Of a DNA stretch of 64,000 nucleotides, positions 17,170 through 25,435 are shown one piece after another. Below the pieces are notes generated by a model, which saw only the letters and a program-made list of their open reading frames with translations, made no database searches and was not told where the DNA came from. Source of the DNA: Streptomyces sp. WM4235 (GTDB lineage: Bacteria > Actinomycetota > Actinomycetes > Streptomycetales > Streptomycetaceae); NCBI RefSeq assembly GCF_001279725.1, contig NZ_LGDE01000057.1, forward strand, positions 1 to 64,000. Reading direction: 5' to 3'. The translations under genes were made by a program, and so were the position numbers. How positions within the stretch are numbered: position 1 is the first letter of the stretch; the number at the start of each line of letters is the position of its first letter.

Positions 17170-17817
17170 CTACTTCCTGAGGTCGCCGGCGGTTTCGAGC
17201 CGCTCTTCCTCTACCACGAGCGGGATGGGGATCTGGTTCGCCGCGTAGTAGAGCGCGATCAGGAAGTGTGCGACAAGAGTGAGTGGTGCGGAGTAGAACG
17301 ACAAGAGCACTGTGAGGGGATACGCGATCGCGCCGAGGCCGAACCGCATCCGGGTCGCCCGCGCGCCCTCCTTGTCCACGCGTTCGTGGAACAGGTGGCC
17401 GACCCGTGTGACATACCACCAGAAGGCCAGGAAGGCCAAGGCGTAGAGCACGGTGATGGAACTGTAGAGGACCGCTGCGGCGTTGGCCGAACCGCCTTCC
17501 TCGACGAGGTGTTCGGCGAGCACGGTGGTGGTGTAGGGGATCACCGACACCACCATCAGCACCAGGAGGTTCAGGAACAACAGCGGTCGGTCGACGCGCT
17601 TGAGGTGACTGAAGATCGTGTGGTGGTTGACCCACATGACGCCGATGATCAGGAAACTCACCACGTATGCGGCGTAGTGCGGCCACTGCTCCCCGACACC
17701 GTGCCAGAAGTCGCTTCCGGTTTCCTCCGGAACCTTTAGTTCCAGAACAAGGATCGTGATGACGATGGCGAATACGCCGTCACTGAATGCCTCGACCCGC
17801 GCGGTTTCGCGTTCCAT
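17170..17817 (-). CDS. TMEM175-family (DUF1211) potassium channel-like membrane protein
   Basis: 215 residues with six membrane helices. Helix 1 carries the family signature FSDGVFAIVITILVLEL (residues 11-27), the FSDGVFA block that shapes the pore in TMEM175 channels. Bacterial members have a single six-helix unit, as here, and conduct K+ with weak selectivity. ATG 17817 follows GGGGAGG. A terminator separates it from the large cluster upstream, so it probably has its own promoter, though none is obvious in the 82-base gap. Confidence 0.85.
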   Translation of the reverse strand: MERETARVEAFSDGVFAIVITILVLELKVPEETGSDFWHGVGEQWPHYAAYVVSFLIIGVMWVNHHTIFSHLKRVDRPLLFLNLLVLMVVSVIPYTTTVLAEHLVEEGGSANAAAVLYSSITVLYALAFLAFWWYVTRVGHLFHERVDKEGARATRMRFGLGAIAYPLTVLLSFYSAPLTLVAHFLIALYYAANQIPIPLVVEEERLETAGDLRK

Positions 17818-17845
17818 GACCTCCCCTTTGCCATTCGGTCGAACA

Positions 17846-17877
17846 TGCGGAGAGGGCGCCGTCGCGCCCTCCCCGCA
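17846..17877 (-). terminator. Terminator closing the 24-gene array
   Basis: Stem 17846-17859 with 17864-17877, 13 of 14 pairs (TGCGGAGAGGGCGC on one arm) and a four-base loop. It lies 23 bases after the last gene of the array and before the TMEM175 gene. Confidence 0.65.
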
Positions 17878-17899
17878 CACGCTACCCAGATATTCGGGT

Positions 17900-18241
17900 T
17901 CAGCCGCCGAATCCGGCGGTCTGGCGCCAGATCCGGCCATCGCGGACCACGAGTGTCCCGAAAGCGTGCTCCGGTTCGCCGTCGAGGTTCATGATCGCCC
18001 GGTAGAAGATGGTGTCCTCGGTCTCGATGTACTCCTGGAGTTCGACCAGGGTGGGCTTGAGGGTGAGATAGCCGGTGAGCGCCTCCCGAACGGCCTCGAT
18101 GCCCACCGCGGTCGCCTCGAAGCGCAACAGGGCCGCGTCGTCGGTGTAGTTCTTCATCACCGCTTCGATGTCCAGGGCGGCAAGCGCCTCCATCTGGCGG
18201 ACGAAGACCGGGTGCAGTGTGGCGATGTCGTACTTGGGCAT
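17900..18241 (-). CDS. NTF2/SnoaL-fold protein
   Basis: 113 residues, the usual length for a single NTF2-like domain. An N-terminal helix pair (HPVFVRQMEALAALDIEAVMKNYTDDAAL) leads into the curved sheet. The RGIM-type core is seen as FYRAIMNLDGEPEHAFGTLVVRDGRIWRQTAGFG. These proteins are small enzymes, such as isomerases or cyclases, or ligand binders, and the fold alone does not give the substrate. It is the last gene of the array and lies 13 bases after the kinase gene. ATG 18241 is preceded by CGGAG. Confidence 0.78.
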   Translation of the reverse strand: MPKYDIATLHPVFVRQMEALAALDIEAVMKNYTDDAALLRFEATAVGIEAVREALTGYLTLKPTLVELQEYIETEDTIFYRAIMNLDGEPEHAFGTLVVRDGRIWRQTAGFGG

Positions 18242-18254
18242 GTTCGACTCCGTT

Positions 18255-19748
18255 TCAACTGGTGAGGTTCCGCGCGGCGGTTGGTGCCGGCGGCGTGGCG
18301 AGCGGCAGCCGGACGACCATCCGGGTCTCGCCGACGCGGGAGCGGGCCGCGATCGACCCGTGGTGGCGCTGGGTCACGATCCGGTAGCTGAGGTGCAGCC
18401 CCAGGCCCGTGCCCTTGCCCACGTCCTTGGTGGTGTAGAAGGGTTCGAAGATCCGCGGCAGGACGTCCTCGGGGATGCCCCGGCCGGTGTCGATGATCTC
18501 CACGACCATGCAGACGCCCTCGGCGAAGGCGCGCAGCGTGAGCGTGCCCGCGCCGTCCATGGCCTCGGCGGCGTTGTCGACCAGGTTGGTCCATACCTGG
18601 TTCAACTCTCCTGGATAGCCCGTCAGTTCGGGCAGTCCCTCGCCGTACGCGCGCACGATGGTGATGCCGGCGAGCTTGGCGCGCAGCACGACCAGCGTGT
18701 TCTCCAGTCCCTCGGTCACCGCGAAGCGCTGCTCGGGGGCCCGGTCGAGATTGGCGTAGTCGCGGGTCGCCGCCACGAGTTGGGAGATCCGCGGACCGGC
18801 CGCCCGCAGCTCGGCGGCCAGCGACCGGATCTCCAGCAGCGCCGCCAGATGGTCCAGGGCGGCGGGCAGGGCGGGCTCGCCGATCCCCTCCAGTCGTGAC
18901 CACAACCAGGCCCGCCCCACTCCGAGGTCGGAGACCCCTGACCCGAGCAGACCCGGCCGTTCGGCGCCGGCGTCCTCGGCCCAGTCGGCGATCTCCTCCT
19001 CGTCGTCGGCCTGGGCCAGGGGGTCGCTGGTCTCCGGCGGCGGCAGTTTGTCCAGTTCCTCGGCCAGTCGGTCGAGGACGGCGCGCTCGGCTCCGTCGGC
19101 GGCGGCGCCCCAGGCGTGGGCGGTGAGGGTCAGCCGTTCCAGGGCGGGGGCCAGTTCCTGCGCGGCCCGGGCCACGGCGGCGGCCGGGTTGTTCAGTTCG
19201 TGCGCGAGTCCCGCGGCGAGGGTGCCGAGCGCCTCCACCGTGGCCCGTTTGCGGGCCTGTACCTCGGAGGACTTGATCCGCCAGGCCAGCACGGGGATGA
19301 GTACGGCGGCCACCCCGTGGCAGCGGGTCAGCATCTCGAAGAAGACCGCCTTCGGGTAGCCGACGACGGTGGTCGCCGGTCCGCTCGCGGCGGCGGTCGC
19401 CACGTACGAGCCGTCCGTCAGCAGCGGCAGTTCCCCGGTGAACCGGTGCGCGGCGGTGGGCTTGCCGTCGTGTCCCTCGGCGGCCGCGCTCTCCTCCTCG
19501 GTGGAGTGTCGGGTGAGCACCTCCTCCCGCCCGTCGACCACCTTGGTGACGACCAGCCCGCCGGCGAGCAGGACGTGGAAGCACGTGGCCTCGTCGCCGT
19601 CGCGGAAGAGGATCTGCCCGTCGGCGAGGACGCGGGGTTCGGAGACCGACACCAGCCAGTCGAGTTGCTCCCCGGTGAGTCCTTCGAAGATCTCCAGTTC
19701 GTGCAGGGCCGATCGCAGTTCCGCGGTGTTCCACGGTCCGGTGTTCAC
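18255..19748 (-). CDS. Soluble histidine kinase with cyclic-nucleotide-binding domain
   Basis: 497 residues, no membrane segment. The N-terminal cNMP-binding (Crp-like) domain spans about 15-150 (ILFRDGDEATCFHVLLAGGLVV, FTGELPLLTD). The dimerisation helix has His183 in AAGLAHELNNPAAAV, the NtrB-like form. A long acidic helical insert follows (about 225-300). The ATPase domain has VWTNLVDNAAEAM, DTGRGIPED, FYTTKDVGKGTGLGL. No response regulator is encoded next to it. GTG 19748 overlaps the MFS stop (GTGA), so sensor and transporter are translationally coupled. Confidence 0.85.
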   Translation of the reverse strand: MNTGPWNTAELRSALHELEIFEGLTGEQLDWLVSVSEPRVLADGQILFRDGDEATCFHVLLAGGLVVTKVVDGREEVLTRHSTEEESAAAEGHDGKPTAAHRFTGELPLLTDGSYVATAAASGPATTVVGYPKAVFFEMLTRCHGVAAVLIPVLAWRIKSSEVQARKRATVEALGTLAAGLAHELNNPAAAVARAAQELAPALERLTLTAHAWGAAADGAERAVLDRLAEELDKLPPPETSDPLAQADDEEEIADWAEDAGAERPGLLGSGVSDLGVGRAWLWSRLEGIGEPALPAALDHLAALLEIRSLAAELRAAGPRISQLVAATRDYANLDRAPEQRFAVTEGLENTLVVLRAKLAGITIVRAYGEGLPELTGYPGELNQVWTNLVDNAAEAMDGAGTLTLRAFAEGVCMVVEIIDTGRGIPEDVLPRIFEPFYTTKDVGKGTGLGLHLSYRIVTQRHHGSIAARSRVGETRMVVRLPLATPPAPTAARNLTS

Positions 19749-21001
19749 GGTGTGCTCCCCTCGGCCCTGACGCGGGCGGACAGCCGCAGGGTGACGATCA
19801 GGGCCAGGGCGCACACCCCGGCGACGGCGGCCATGAAGCCGACCGAGGTGCGGTGCAGTCCGTGGATGTTGGTCAGCATTCCGGCGAGGACCGCCGGGAC
19901 GCTCATGGCGAGGTACGCGAAGACGTAGACGGCGGCGGTCAGTTCGCCCCGGTGTGCGGGGTCCGCCAGGGCGCTGAGCGCCCGGAAGGAGCCGAGGAAG
20001 GCCGCGCCCCAGCCGCAGCCGAGGACGGCCGTGGCGACGAGGAACACCGGCGCCGAACCGAGACCCAGCGCCAGCAGGACCAGGGCCAGCCCGGCGAGGA
20101 GTCCGCACAGTCCCAGCACGGCGGTGCGCAGCGCCTCGGTGCGGCCGAGGAGCAGTTGGGCGCCGGTGGCGGCGCCCGCGAGCAGGGCCACGGTGGCTCC
20201 GCCGACGAGGTAGTTGGTGCTCCGGAGCAGGGACAGGGCGAGGTGCGGCCCGAGCGAGAGGTAGAAGCCGCCGACGGACCAGACGGCCACGATGGTCAGG
20301 ACGAGCACGGCGAACCGGCCGCGGGAGGCGGCCGGCACCCGGATCCGGTGCGGGACCACGCGGAACCGCCCACCGGCCCCGGGAGCGCTCTCACGCATCC
20401 GGACCACGCCCGCCAGCGTGACGGCGAACGCGCCGATCAGCAGGAGGTAGCTCAGCACGGTCGGGGCGGGCGCGTACTGGACGAGCAGCCCGGCCCCGAG
20501 CCCGCCGAGTCCGATGCCCACGGTCGGTCCCGCGCTGTTGACCTGGGCGCCGAGCGCCGGCCGCGAGGGCGGGGTGAGTTCCAGCAGGGCGGCGCCCATG
20601 GCGCCGGTGGCCAGGCCCACGGCCAGGCCCTGCACGGCGCGGGCGGCGAGCAGCAGCGCCAGTCCCTGGGCCCCGGCGAACAGGGCCATGGAGACGATCG
20701 CCAGGATCAGTGCGGCGCCGAGCACGGGGCGCCGTCCGAGGGTGTCGGACAGCGAACCGAACAGCAGGAGTCCGCCGAGCACGGTGACGGCGTACAGGGC
20801 GAAGACCACCGTGATGGTGCCGGAGGACAGGCCCCACCGCTGCTGGTAGAGCACGTAGAGGGCGGAGGGAACGGAGGAGGAGAGCATCAGCAGGACGAGG
20901 ATCGCGCCCACCACGCGGAAGCCGGGGCCCGTTGTCGCTCGGGCGGGCGGGCCGGTCGGCTGCACGATGTCCCCCGCGGTCGTCTCGGTCGGTTCGGCCA
21001 C
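19745..21001 (-). CDS. Major facilitator superfamily transporter
   Basis: 418 residues, 12 predicted helices. The loop 2-3 motif reads GSLSDTLGRRPVLG, the classical MFS motif A, and there is a related loop between helices 8 and 9. Most likely a drug/metabolite proton antiporter of the 12-helix type; the substrate is unknown. GTG 21001 is preceded by GGGGGAG. It lies 29 bases after the molybdenum hydroxylase genes and is coupled to the kinase gene, which suggests control by, or a signal to, that kinase. Confidence 0.85.
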   Translation of the reverse strand: MAEPTETTAGDIVQPTGPPARATTGPGFRVVGAILVLLMLSSSVPSALYVLYQQRWGLSSGTITVVFALYAVTVLGGLLLFGSLSDTLGRRPVLGAALILAIVSMALFAGAQGLALLLAARAVQGLAVGLATGAMGAALLELTPPSRPALGAQVNSAGPTVGIGLGGLGAGLLVQYAPAPTVLSYLLLIGAFAVTLAGVVRMRESAPGAGGRFRVVPHRIRVPAASRGRFAVLVLTIVAVWSVGGFYLSLGPHLALSLLRSTNYLVGGATVALLAGAATGAQLLLGRTEALRTAVLGLCGLLAGLALVLLALGLGSAPVFLVATAVLGCGWGAAFLGSFRALSALADPAHRGELTAAVYVFAYLAMSVPAVLAGMLTNIHGLHRTSVGFMAAVAGVCALALIVTLRLSARVRAEGSTP

Positions 21002-21030
21002 TGCGTCAACTCCCCCGTGGTGTGCGGTGG

Positions 21031-21852
21031 TCAGGCGAGTGCCTGGGCCCTCGCCAGGGCGCGGGCGGTGAGCACTCCCGCGAGGTGGCCGAGGTACTCG
21101 GCCGAGGTGCCGCGTCCCGGGACGAACAGCTCCCGGGGTTCGGCCCGGAACGCCGCGAGGACGGTGTCCGCGGTGTACGGGCCTTCGCGCAGCCGTTCCT
21201 CGACGCCGCGCGGGCGCAGGGCGCGGGCGGTGGCCCCGGTGACCGCGATCCGCGGCCCGTCCGGGGTGATCCGTACGGCGACGGCGCACAGCGGGTAGCG
21301 GGTGGCGCGGTCCGGGGCCTTCTCGAAGGCGGCGGCCCGCCCGCCGGGCGGGAGCAGCAGTGCGGTGATCACCGCGCCGTCGGGCACCCCGGAGACGGCG
21401 AGCCGCTCGGCGGGGAGGGTGGAGCGGCCCGCGGGCCCGGCGAGTTCGACGACGGCGCCCGCGGCGATGGCGGCGACCGGCAGGTCGGTGGCGCGTCCGC
21501 CGGCGGCCAGGTTCCCGCCGGCGGTCCCCAGGTTGCGGACCTGGGGGTCGCCGTTGGCGCGTGCGGCGGCCGCCAGCTCGGGTGCCTCGGCCGACACCAG
21601 CGGGTGCGCGGCCAGTTCGGCGAGCGTGGTCAGCGCTCCGATGCGCAGCCCGTCGGCGGTGCGTGCGATGCCCCGGAGTTCCTCCAGGTGCCGTACGTCG
21701 ACCAGCAGCCGGGCCCGGTCGGCGCCGGAGCGCAGGTCGGGCAGCAGGCTCTGGCCGCCGGCGAGGACCCGGGCGCCCGGGGCGCCGGCGAGCAGGGTCA
21801 GGGCCTCGTCGAGGGCGACGGGCCGTACGTAGTCGAATTCGGTGAGGATCAC
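21031..21852 (-). CDS. Molybdenum hydroxylase FAD-binding (medium) subunit
   Basis: 273 residues. The FAD domain of the CoxM/XdhB family has VLAGGQSLLPDLRSG (about 31-46) and TAGGNLAAGGRATDLP (about 109-125), both flavin-binding loops, and a C-terminal CO-dehydrogenase flavoprotein-like domain. It passes electrons from the iron-sulfur subunit to an acceptor. GTG 21852 overlaps the large-subunit stop (GTGA). Confidence 0.9.
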   Translation of the reverse strand: MILTEFDYVRPVALDEALTLLAGAPGARVLAGGQSLLPDLRSGADRARLLVDVRHLEELRGIARTADGLRIGALTTLAELAAHPLVSAEAPELAAAARANGDPQVRNLGTAGGNLAAGGRATDLPVAAIAAGAVVELAGPAGRSTLPAERLAVSGVPDGAVITALLLPPGGRAAAFEKAPDRATRYPLCAVAVRITPDGPRIAVTGATARALRPRGVEERLREGPYTADTVLAAFRAEPRELFVPGRGTSAEYLGHLAGVLTARALARAQALA

Positions 21853-24254
21853 CGGGCTTCCCCTCTCAGGCGGCGCCAGACCTTCTCGGGGGTGACGGGC
21901 ATGTCGATGTGGATGACGCCCAGGTCGGAGAGCGCGTCGACGACGGCGTTGACCACGGCCGCGGCGGGCGGGACCGTGGCGATCTCGCCGGCCCCCTTGG
22001 CTCCGAGCGGGTTGTGCGGGGACGGGGTGGTGGTCTTGTCGAGGGAGAAGAACGGCGCGTCGAAGGCCCTCGGCAGGGCGTAGTGGCCCAGGTCGGAGCT
22101 GAGGAGCAGGCCGTTCTCGTCGTACTCGGCGTGTTCCATCAGGGCCTGGCCGAGCCCGTGCACGATGCTGCCCTCGATCTGGCCGAGCACCACCTTCGGG
22201 TTCCCGATGTTGCCGGCGTCGTCGACGGCGGTGTAGGCCACGACCTCGGTCTCGCCGGTCAGTTCGTCGATCTCGACGACGGCGACGTGCGTGCCGAAGG
22301 GGTAGTTGAAGTCCGGCGGGTCGAAGTGGGTGGTCTCGTCGAGGGCCGGCTCGATTTCCGGGGGCAGTCCCCAGCCGTACCACATGGCCATCGCCAGTTC
22401 GGCGAAGGTCTTGGTGTTCTCCTCGTTGCCCTCTTCGTACACCTTGCCGCCCGCGTAGACGACCTTCTCCTCCGGTACGCCGAGGAAGACCGCGCCGGCC
22501 TTGACCAGCTTGCTCTTGATCTTCCGGGCGGTGAGCGCGATGGCGGGCGCGGCCATGCTGTAGGAACGGGACCCGTAGGTGCCCTGCCCGTAGGGGGCCT
22601 TGAGGGTGTCGCCCTCGTAGACCTGGACGGTGTCCGGGTCTATGCCGAGTTCGTCGGCGGCGACCTGCGCGAAGACGGTGCCGTGGCTCTGGCCGGTGGA
22701 GGCGGAGCCGACGGTGACGGTGACCTCGCCGGTCGGGTGGACGCGGATGTTCGCGCTCTCCCAGGTGCCGCCGAGCATGCCCTCCTTGGACATCCGGGTG
22801 GACGGCCCGACCCCGCAGACCGCGACGTACGAGGCGATGCCGACGCCGAGGCGCTTGCCGCGGGCGCGGGCCTCGGTCTTGCGGGCGGGCATGTCGGCGT
22901 AGCCGGACAGTTCGATGGCCCGGTCGAAGTTCAGCCGGTAGTCCCCGGAGTCGTAGGTCCAGCCGAGCCCGTTGTCGTACGGGAACTTCTCCTTCGGCAC
23001 CAGGTTCTTGCGGCGGACGGCCACCGGGTCCATGCCGATCTCGGACGCGTACCGGTCGACGAGGCGTTCCATCAGGAAGGCCGCCTCGGCGCGCCCGCTG
23101 CCGCGTTGGGCGCCGAGCGGGACGGTGTTGGTGAAGGCCGCGTAGACCTCGCAGAAGGCCGCGTCGATGTCGTACATGCCGCTGATGGAGCGGCCCATCA
23201 GGGCGGTGGCGACGCCGGGGCCGATGGTGGAGGGGTACGCGCCCAGGTTGGCGTGGCTGGTGGCCCGCACGGCGGTGATCCGGCCGTCGCGGGTGCCGGC
23301 GAGGGTCACGTGCTGGCGGTGGTCGCGGCCCTGGACGGTGGAGTTCATCAGCCCGGTGCGGGTGTCCACCCATTTCACGGGCCGGCCCAGCGCTTTGGAG
23401 AGCAGCAGGACGAGCGGCATGTCGGGGTACAGGTAGCCCTTGGTGCCGAAGCTGCCGCCGACGGTCGGGGCGACGACGCGGAGCTTGTTGAACGGGATGC
23501 CGAGGACCAGCGCGGCGAGCAGGAAGCGGTGGTTGTGCGGGCCCTGGGTGGAGGCGTACAGGGTGTACTCGCCGGTGGCGGGGTCGTAGTCGCCTACCGC
23601 GCCGCGGGGCTCGATGGGGCTGTTGATGGTGCGCTGGTTGACCAGGTCCAGTTCGACGGTGACCTCGGCCGCGGCGATGGCCGCGTCGGTGCGGTCCTTG
23701 TCGCCGCAGGTCCAGTACGCGTTCAGGTTCCCGGGGACGGCCTCGTGCAGTTGGGGCGCGCCCTCCCGGAGGGCCTCGTCGGCCCGGGTGACCACGGGCA
23801 GCGGCTCGTACTCCACGTCGATCGCGGCCAGTGCGGCGGCGGCCTGGCGCGGGGTCTCGGCGACGACCGCGGCGATCGGGTCGCCGACGTGCCGGACGGC
23901 GTCGCCGGTCAGTACCGGGCGGGCGCCGGGAAGTCCGTAGGGGTGGGGCGGGAAGTGGCTCTCCACCCCGCCGGGTATCCAGATGCAGGGCAGCGGCATC
24001 ACGTCGGTGAAGTCGGCGGCCGTGGCCACCTTCAGGACGCCCGGGAGCTGCTCCGCGGCCTTGGTGTCGATCGAGAGGATCCGGGCGTGGGCCACCGGAC
24101 TGCCGAGGATGGCCATGTGGGCCGTTCCGGGCAGGTCGATGTCGGCCACGTACTTGGCCTCGCCGCGCAGGAGGTGCGGGTCCTCGCGGCTGTCCAACGG
24201 CCGACCGAGCACTCCCTGTCCCTGAAGGACGCTCTCCCCCGTCGCTGCGGTCAT
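21849..24254 (-). CDS. Molybdenum hydroxylase large (Mo-binding) subunit
   Basis: 801 residues. Xanthine-dehydrogenase/CO-dehydrogenase family: N-terminal a/b hammerhead (about 15-140), then the Mo-pterin domains with GGSFGTKG (about 260), the active-site loop PLGAQRGSGRAEA and the catalytic Glu in GAKGAGEIATVPP. True CO dehydrogenases have AYRCSFR and form II proteins AYRGAGR at the loop; here it is QRGSGR, so CO oxidation is unlikely and an aldehyde, purine or N-heterocycle is the better guess. ATG 24254 lies five bases after the small-subunit stop. The aldehyde dehydrogenase upstream fits an aldehyde-related pathway. Confidence 0.9.
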   Translation of the reverse strand: MTAATGESVLQGQGVLGRPLDSREDPHLLRGEAKYVADIDLPGTAHMAILGSPVAHARILSIDTKAAEQLPGVLKVATAADFTDVMPLPCIWIPGGVESHFPPHPYGLPGARPVLTGDAVRHVGDPIAAVVAETPRQAAAALAAIDVEYEPLPVVTRADEALREGAPQLHEAVPGNLNAYWTCGDKDRTDAAIAAAEVTVELDLVNQRTINSPIEPRGAVGDYDPATGEYTLYASTQGPHNHRFLLAALVLGIPFNKLRVVAPTVGGSFGTKGYLYPDMPLVLLLSKALGRPVKWVDTRTGLMNSTVQGRDHRQHVTLAGTRDGRITAVRATSHANLGAYPSTIGPGVATALMGRSISGMYDIDAAFCEVYAAFTNTVPLGAQRGSGRAEAAFLMERLVDRYASEIGMDPVAVRRKNLVPKEKFPYDNGLGWTYDSGDYRLNFDRAIELSGYADMPARKTEARARGKRLGVGIASYVAVCGVGPSTRMSKEGMLGGTWESANIRVHPTGEVTVTVGSASTGQSHGTVFAQVAADELGIDPDTVQVYEGDTLKAPYGQGTYGSRSYSMAAPAIALTARKIKSKLVKAGAVFLGVPEEKVVYAGGKVYEEGNEENTKTFAELAMAMWYGWGLPPEIEPALDETTHFDPPDFNYPFGTHVAVVEIDELTGETEVVAYTAVDDAGNIGNPKVVLGQIEGSIVHGLGQALMEHAEYDENGLLLSSDLGHYALPRAFDAPFFSLDKTTTPSPHNPLGAKGAGEIATVPPAAAVVNAVVDALSDLGVIHIDMPVTPEKVWRRLRGEAR

Positions 24255-24259
24255 CTCCC

Positions 24260-24808
24260 TCAACCCTCCTGTCCGGACGCGGCGGTCACGGCGTCGGCCA
24301 TGGCGTCGCAGACGGCGTCCGTCCCAAGGGCCGCGGCCCGGGCCGAGGCGCAGGCGCGCTGCACGCCGCGCACGACGCTGTGGTAGCCGGTGCAGCGGCA
24401 CAGGTTCCCGGTGAGCCACTCGCGGATCTCGGGTTCGGTGGGGGCGTCGCCGTCCGCCGTGTTCTCCACGAGTTCGCCCAGGGCCATGACCATGCCGGGC
24501 GTGCAGAAGCCGCACTGGGTGCCGTGCTCCTGCCGCAGGGCCTCCTGGAGGCCGGTCAGTTCGCCGCCCGGGGTGGCGACGCCCTCGATGGTGGTCACCT
24601 CGGAGCCGGCGGCGGCGACGGTGAGGACCAGGCAGCTCTTCGCGGACCTGCCGTCGAGTCGCACGACGCACGAGCCGCACTGTCCGGTGTCGCAGCCGAC
24701 CTTGGTGCCGGTCAGTCCGAGGCCGTCGCGGAGCCGCTCCACGAGGAGTTCGTTCGGCTCCGCGGTGAATTCCCTGGGTCTTCCGTTGACATTCAGTGTC
24801 AGATCCAT
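24260..24808 (-). CDS. Molybdenum hydroxylase [2Fe-2S] (small) subunit
   Basis: 182 residues. The plant-type ferredoxin cluster is seen as GCDTGQCGSC...C (about 38-60), and the second, helical cluster as CGFCTPGM...CRCTGY (about 98-140). These are the two centres of the family. The protein is about 15-20 residues longer than most CoxS subunits, with an Ala-rich tail. The ATG overlaps the end of the upstream F420/NADP-oxidoreductase-like gene by 10 bases. Confidence 0.92.
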   Translation of the reverse strand: MDLTLNVNGRPREFTAEPNELLVERLRDGLGLTGTKVGCDTGQCGSCVVRLDGRSAKSCLVLTVAAAGSEVTTIEGVATPGGELTGLQEALRQEHGTQCGFCTPGMVMALGELVENTADGDAPTEPEIREWLTGNLCRCTGYHSVVRGVQRACASARAAALGTDAVCDAMADAVTAASGQEG

Positions 24809-25404
24809 GCGAGCGCCTGCGCTTCCGTGAGCGGCTTGTCGAAGAGCGGACCGCCGGGCTGTTGGAGAATTCCTCCGGAATGGAGCGGTCCGGTGTCCAC
24901 GGGCACGAATCCCAGATCCGTGATGATTCCCGCGACGATTCCTTTCGCCTTTTCGTCGTCGCCGGCGGTGAAATGGGCCAGACGCTCGCCTCCCGCGGTG
25001 CCGGCGACGGCGAGGGTCTCGAAATGCATGGTGTTGAGGGATTTCACGATCCGGGCGCCGGGATACCACTCGGCGACGAGTTCGCTGGATCCCCGGGCCG
25101 GGTCGCGGGGGGTGTCCGGTCCACCGAAGGCGTTGGTGGCGTCCACGAGCACGGTGTCCCGGACGGCGTCCTGGGACAGCAGCCCGCGGACGGCTTCGAA
25201 GGGGACCATCAGCACCGTGACCTCGGCCCGGGCGGCCACCTCGGCGGGGTGCGCCGCCGAGGCCGTCGGGCCGAGTTCGGCGATCAGGGGGTCGAGCGAG
25301 CGCGGTCCGCGCGCGTTGGCCAACACGACCTCGTGGCCCGCGGCCACGAGGATCCGGGCCAGTGTCGAACCGATCCGCCCGGTGCCGATGACGCCTGTCC
25401 TCAT
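24799..25404 (-). CDS. NADPH-dependent F420 reductase-like (Fno-type) oxidoreductase
   Basis: 201 residues. A single Rossmann fold begins GVIGTGRIGSTLARILVAAGHEV. The next strand ends ANARGP, consistent with NADP. VDATNAF and KSLNTMHFETL follow the family pattern of archaeal and actinobacterial Fno. Such enzymes move hydride between NADP and F420, but many relatives in this family have unknown substrates. It is translationally linked to the molybdenum hydroxylase genes and may serve as their electron partner. ATG 25404 has GGAGGAG. Confidence 0.78.
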   Translation of the reverse strand: MRTGVIGTGRIGSTLARILVAAGHEVVLANARGPRSLDPLIAELGPTASAAHPAEVAARAEVTVLMVPFEAVRGLLSQDAVRDTVLVDATNAFGGPDTPRDPARGSSELVAEWYPGARIVKSLNTMHFETLAVAGTAGGERLAHFTAGDDEKAKGIVAGIITDLGFVPVDTGPLHSGGILQQPGGPLFDKPLTEAQALAWI

Positions 25405-25435
25405 TGACGCTCCTCCGTGAACGGTGGTGGGTCGA

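Noticed and set aside
21849..24254. Aerobic carbon monoxide dehydrogenase
   Set aside because: The large-subunit active-site loop lacks the AYRCSFR motif needed for CO oxidation, so only the general family name is kept.
21909..24386. 825-codon plus-strand frame opposite the molybdenum hydroxylase genes
   Set aside because: The minus strand encodes a clear three-subunit enzyme; the plus frame has shadow composition only.
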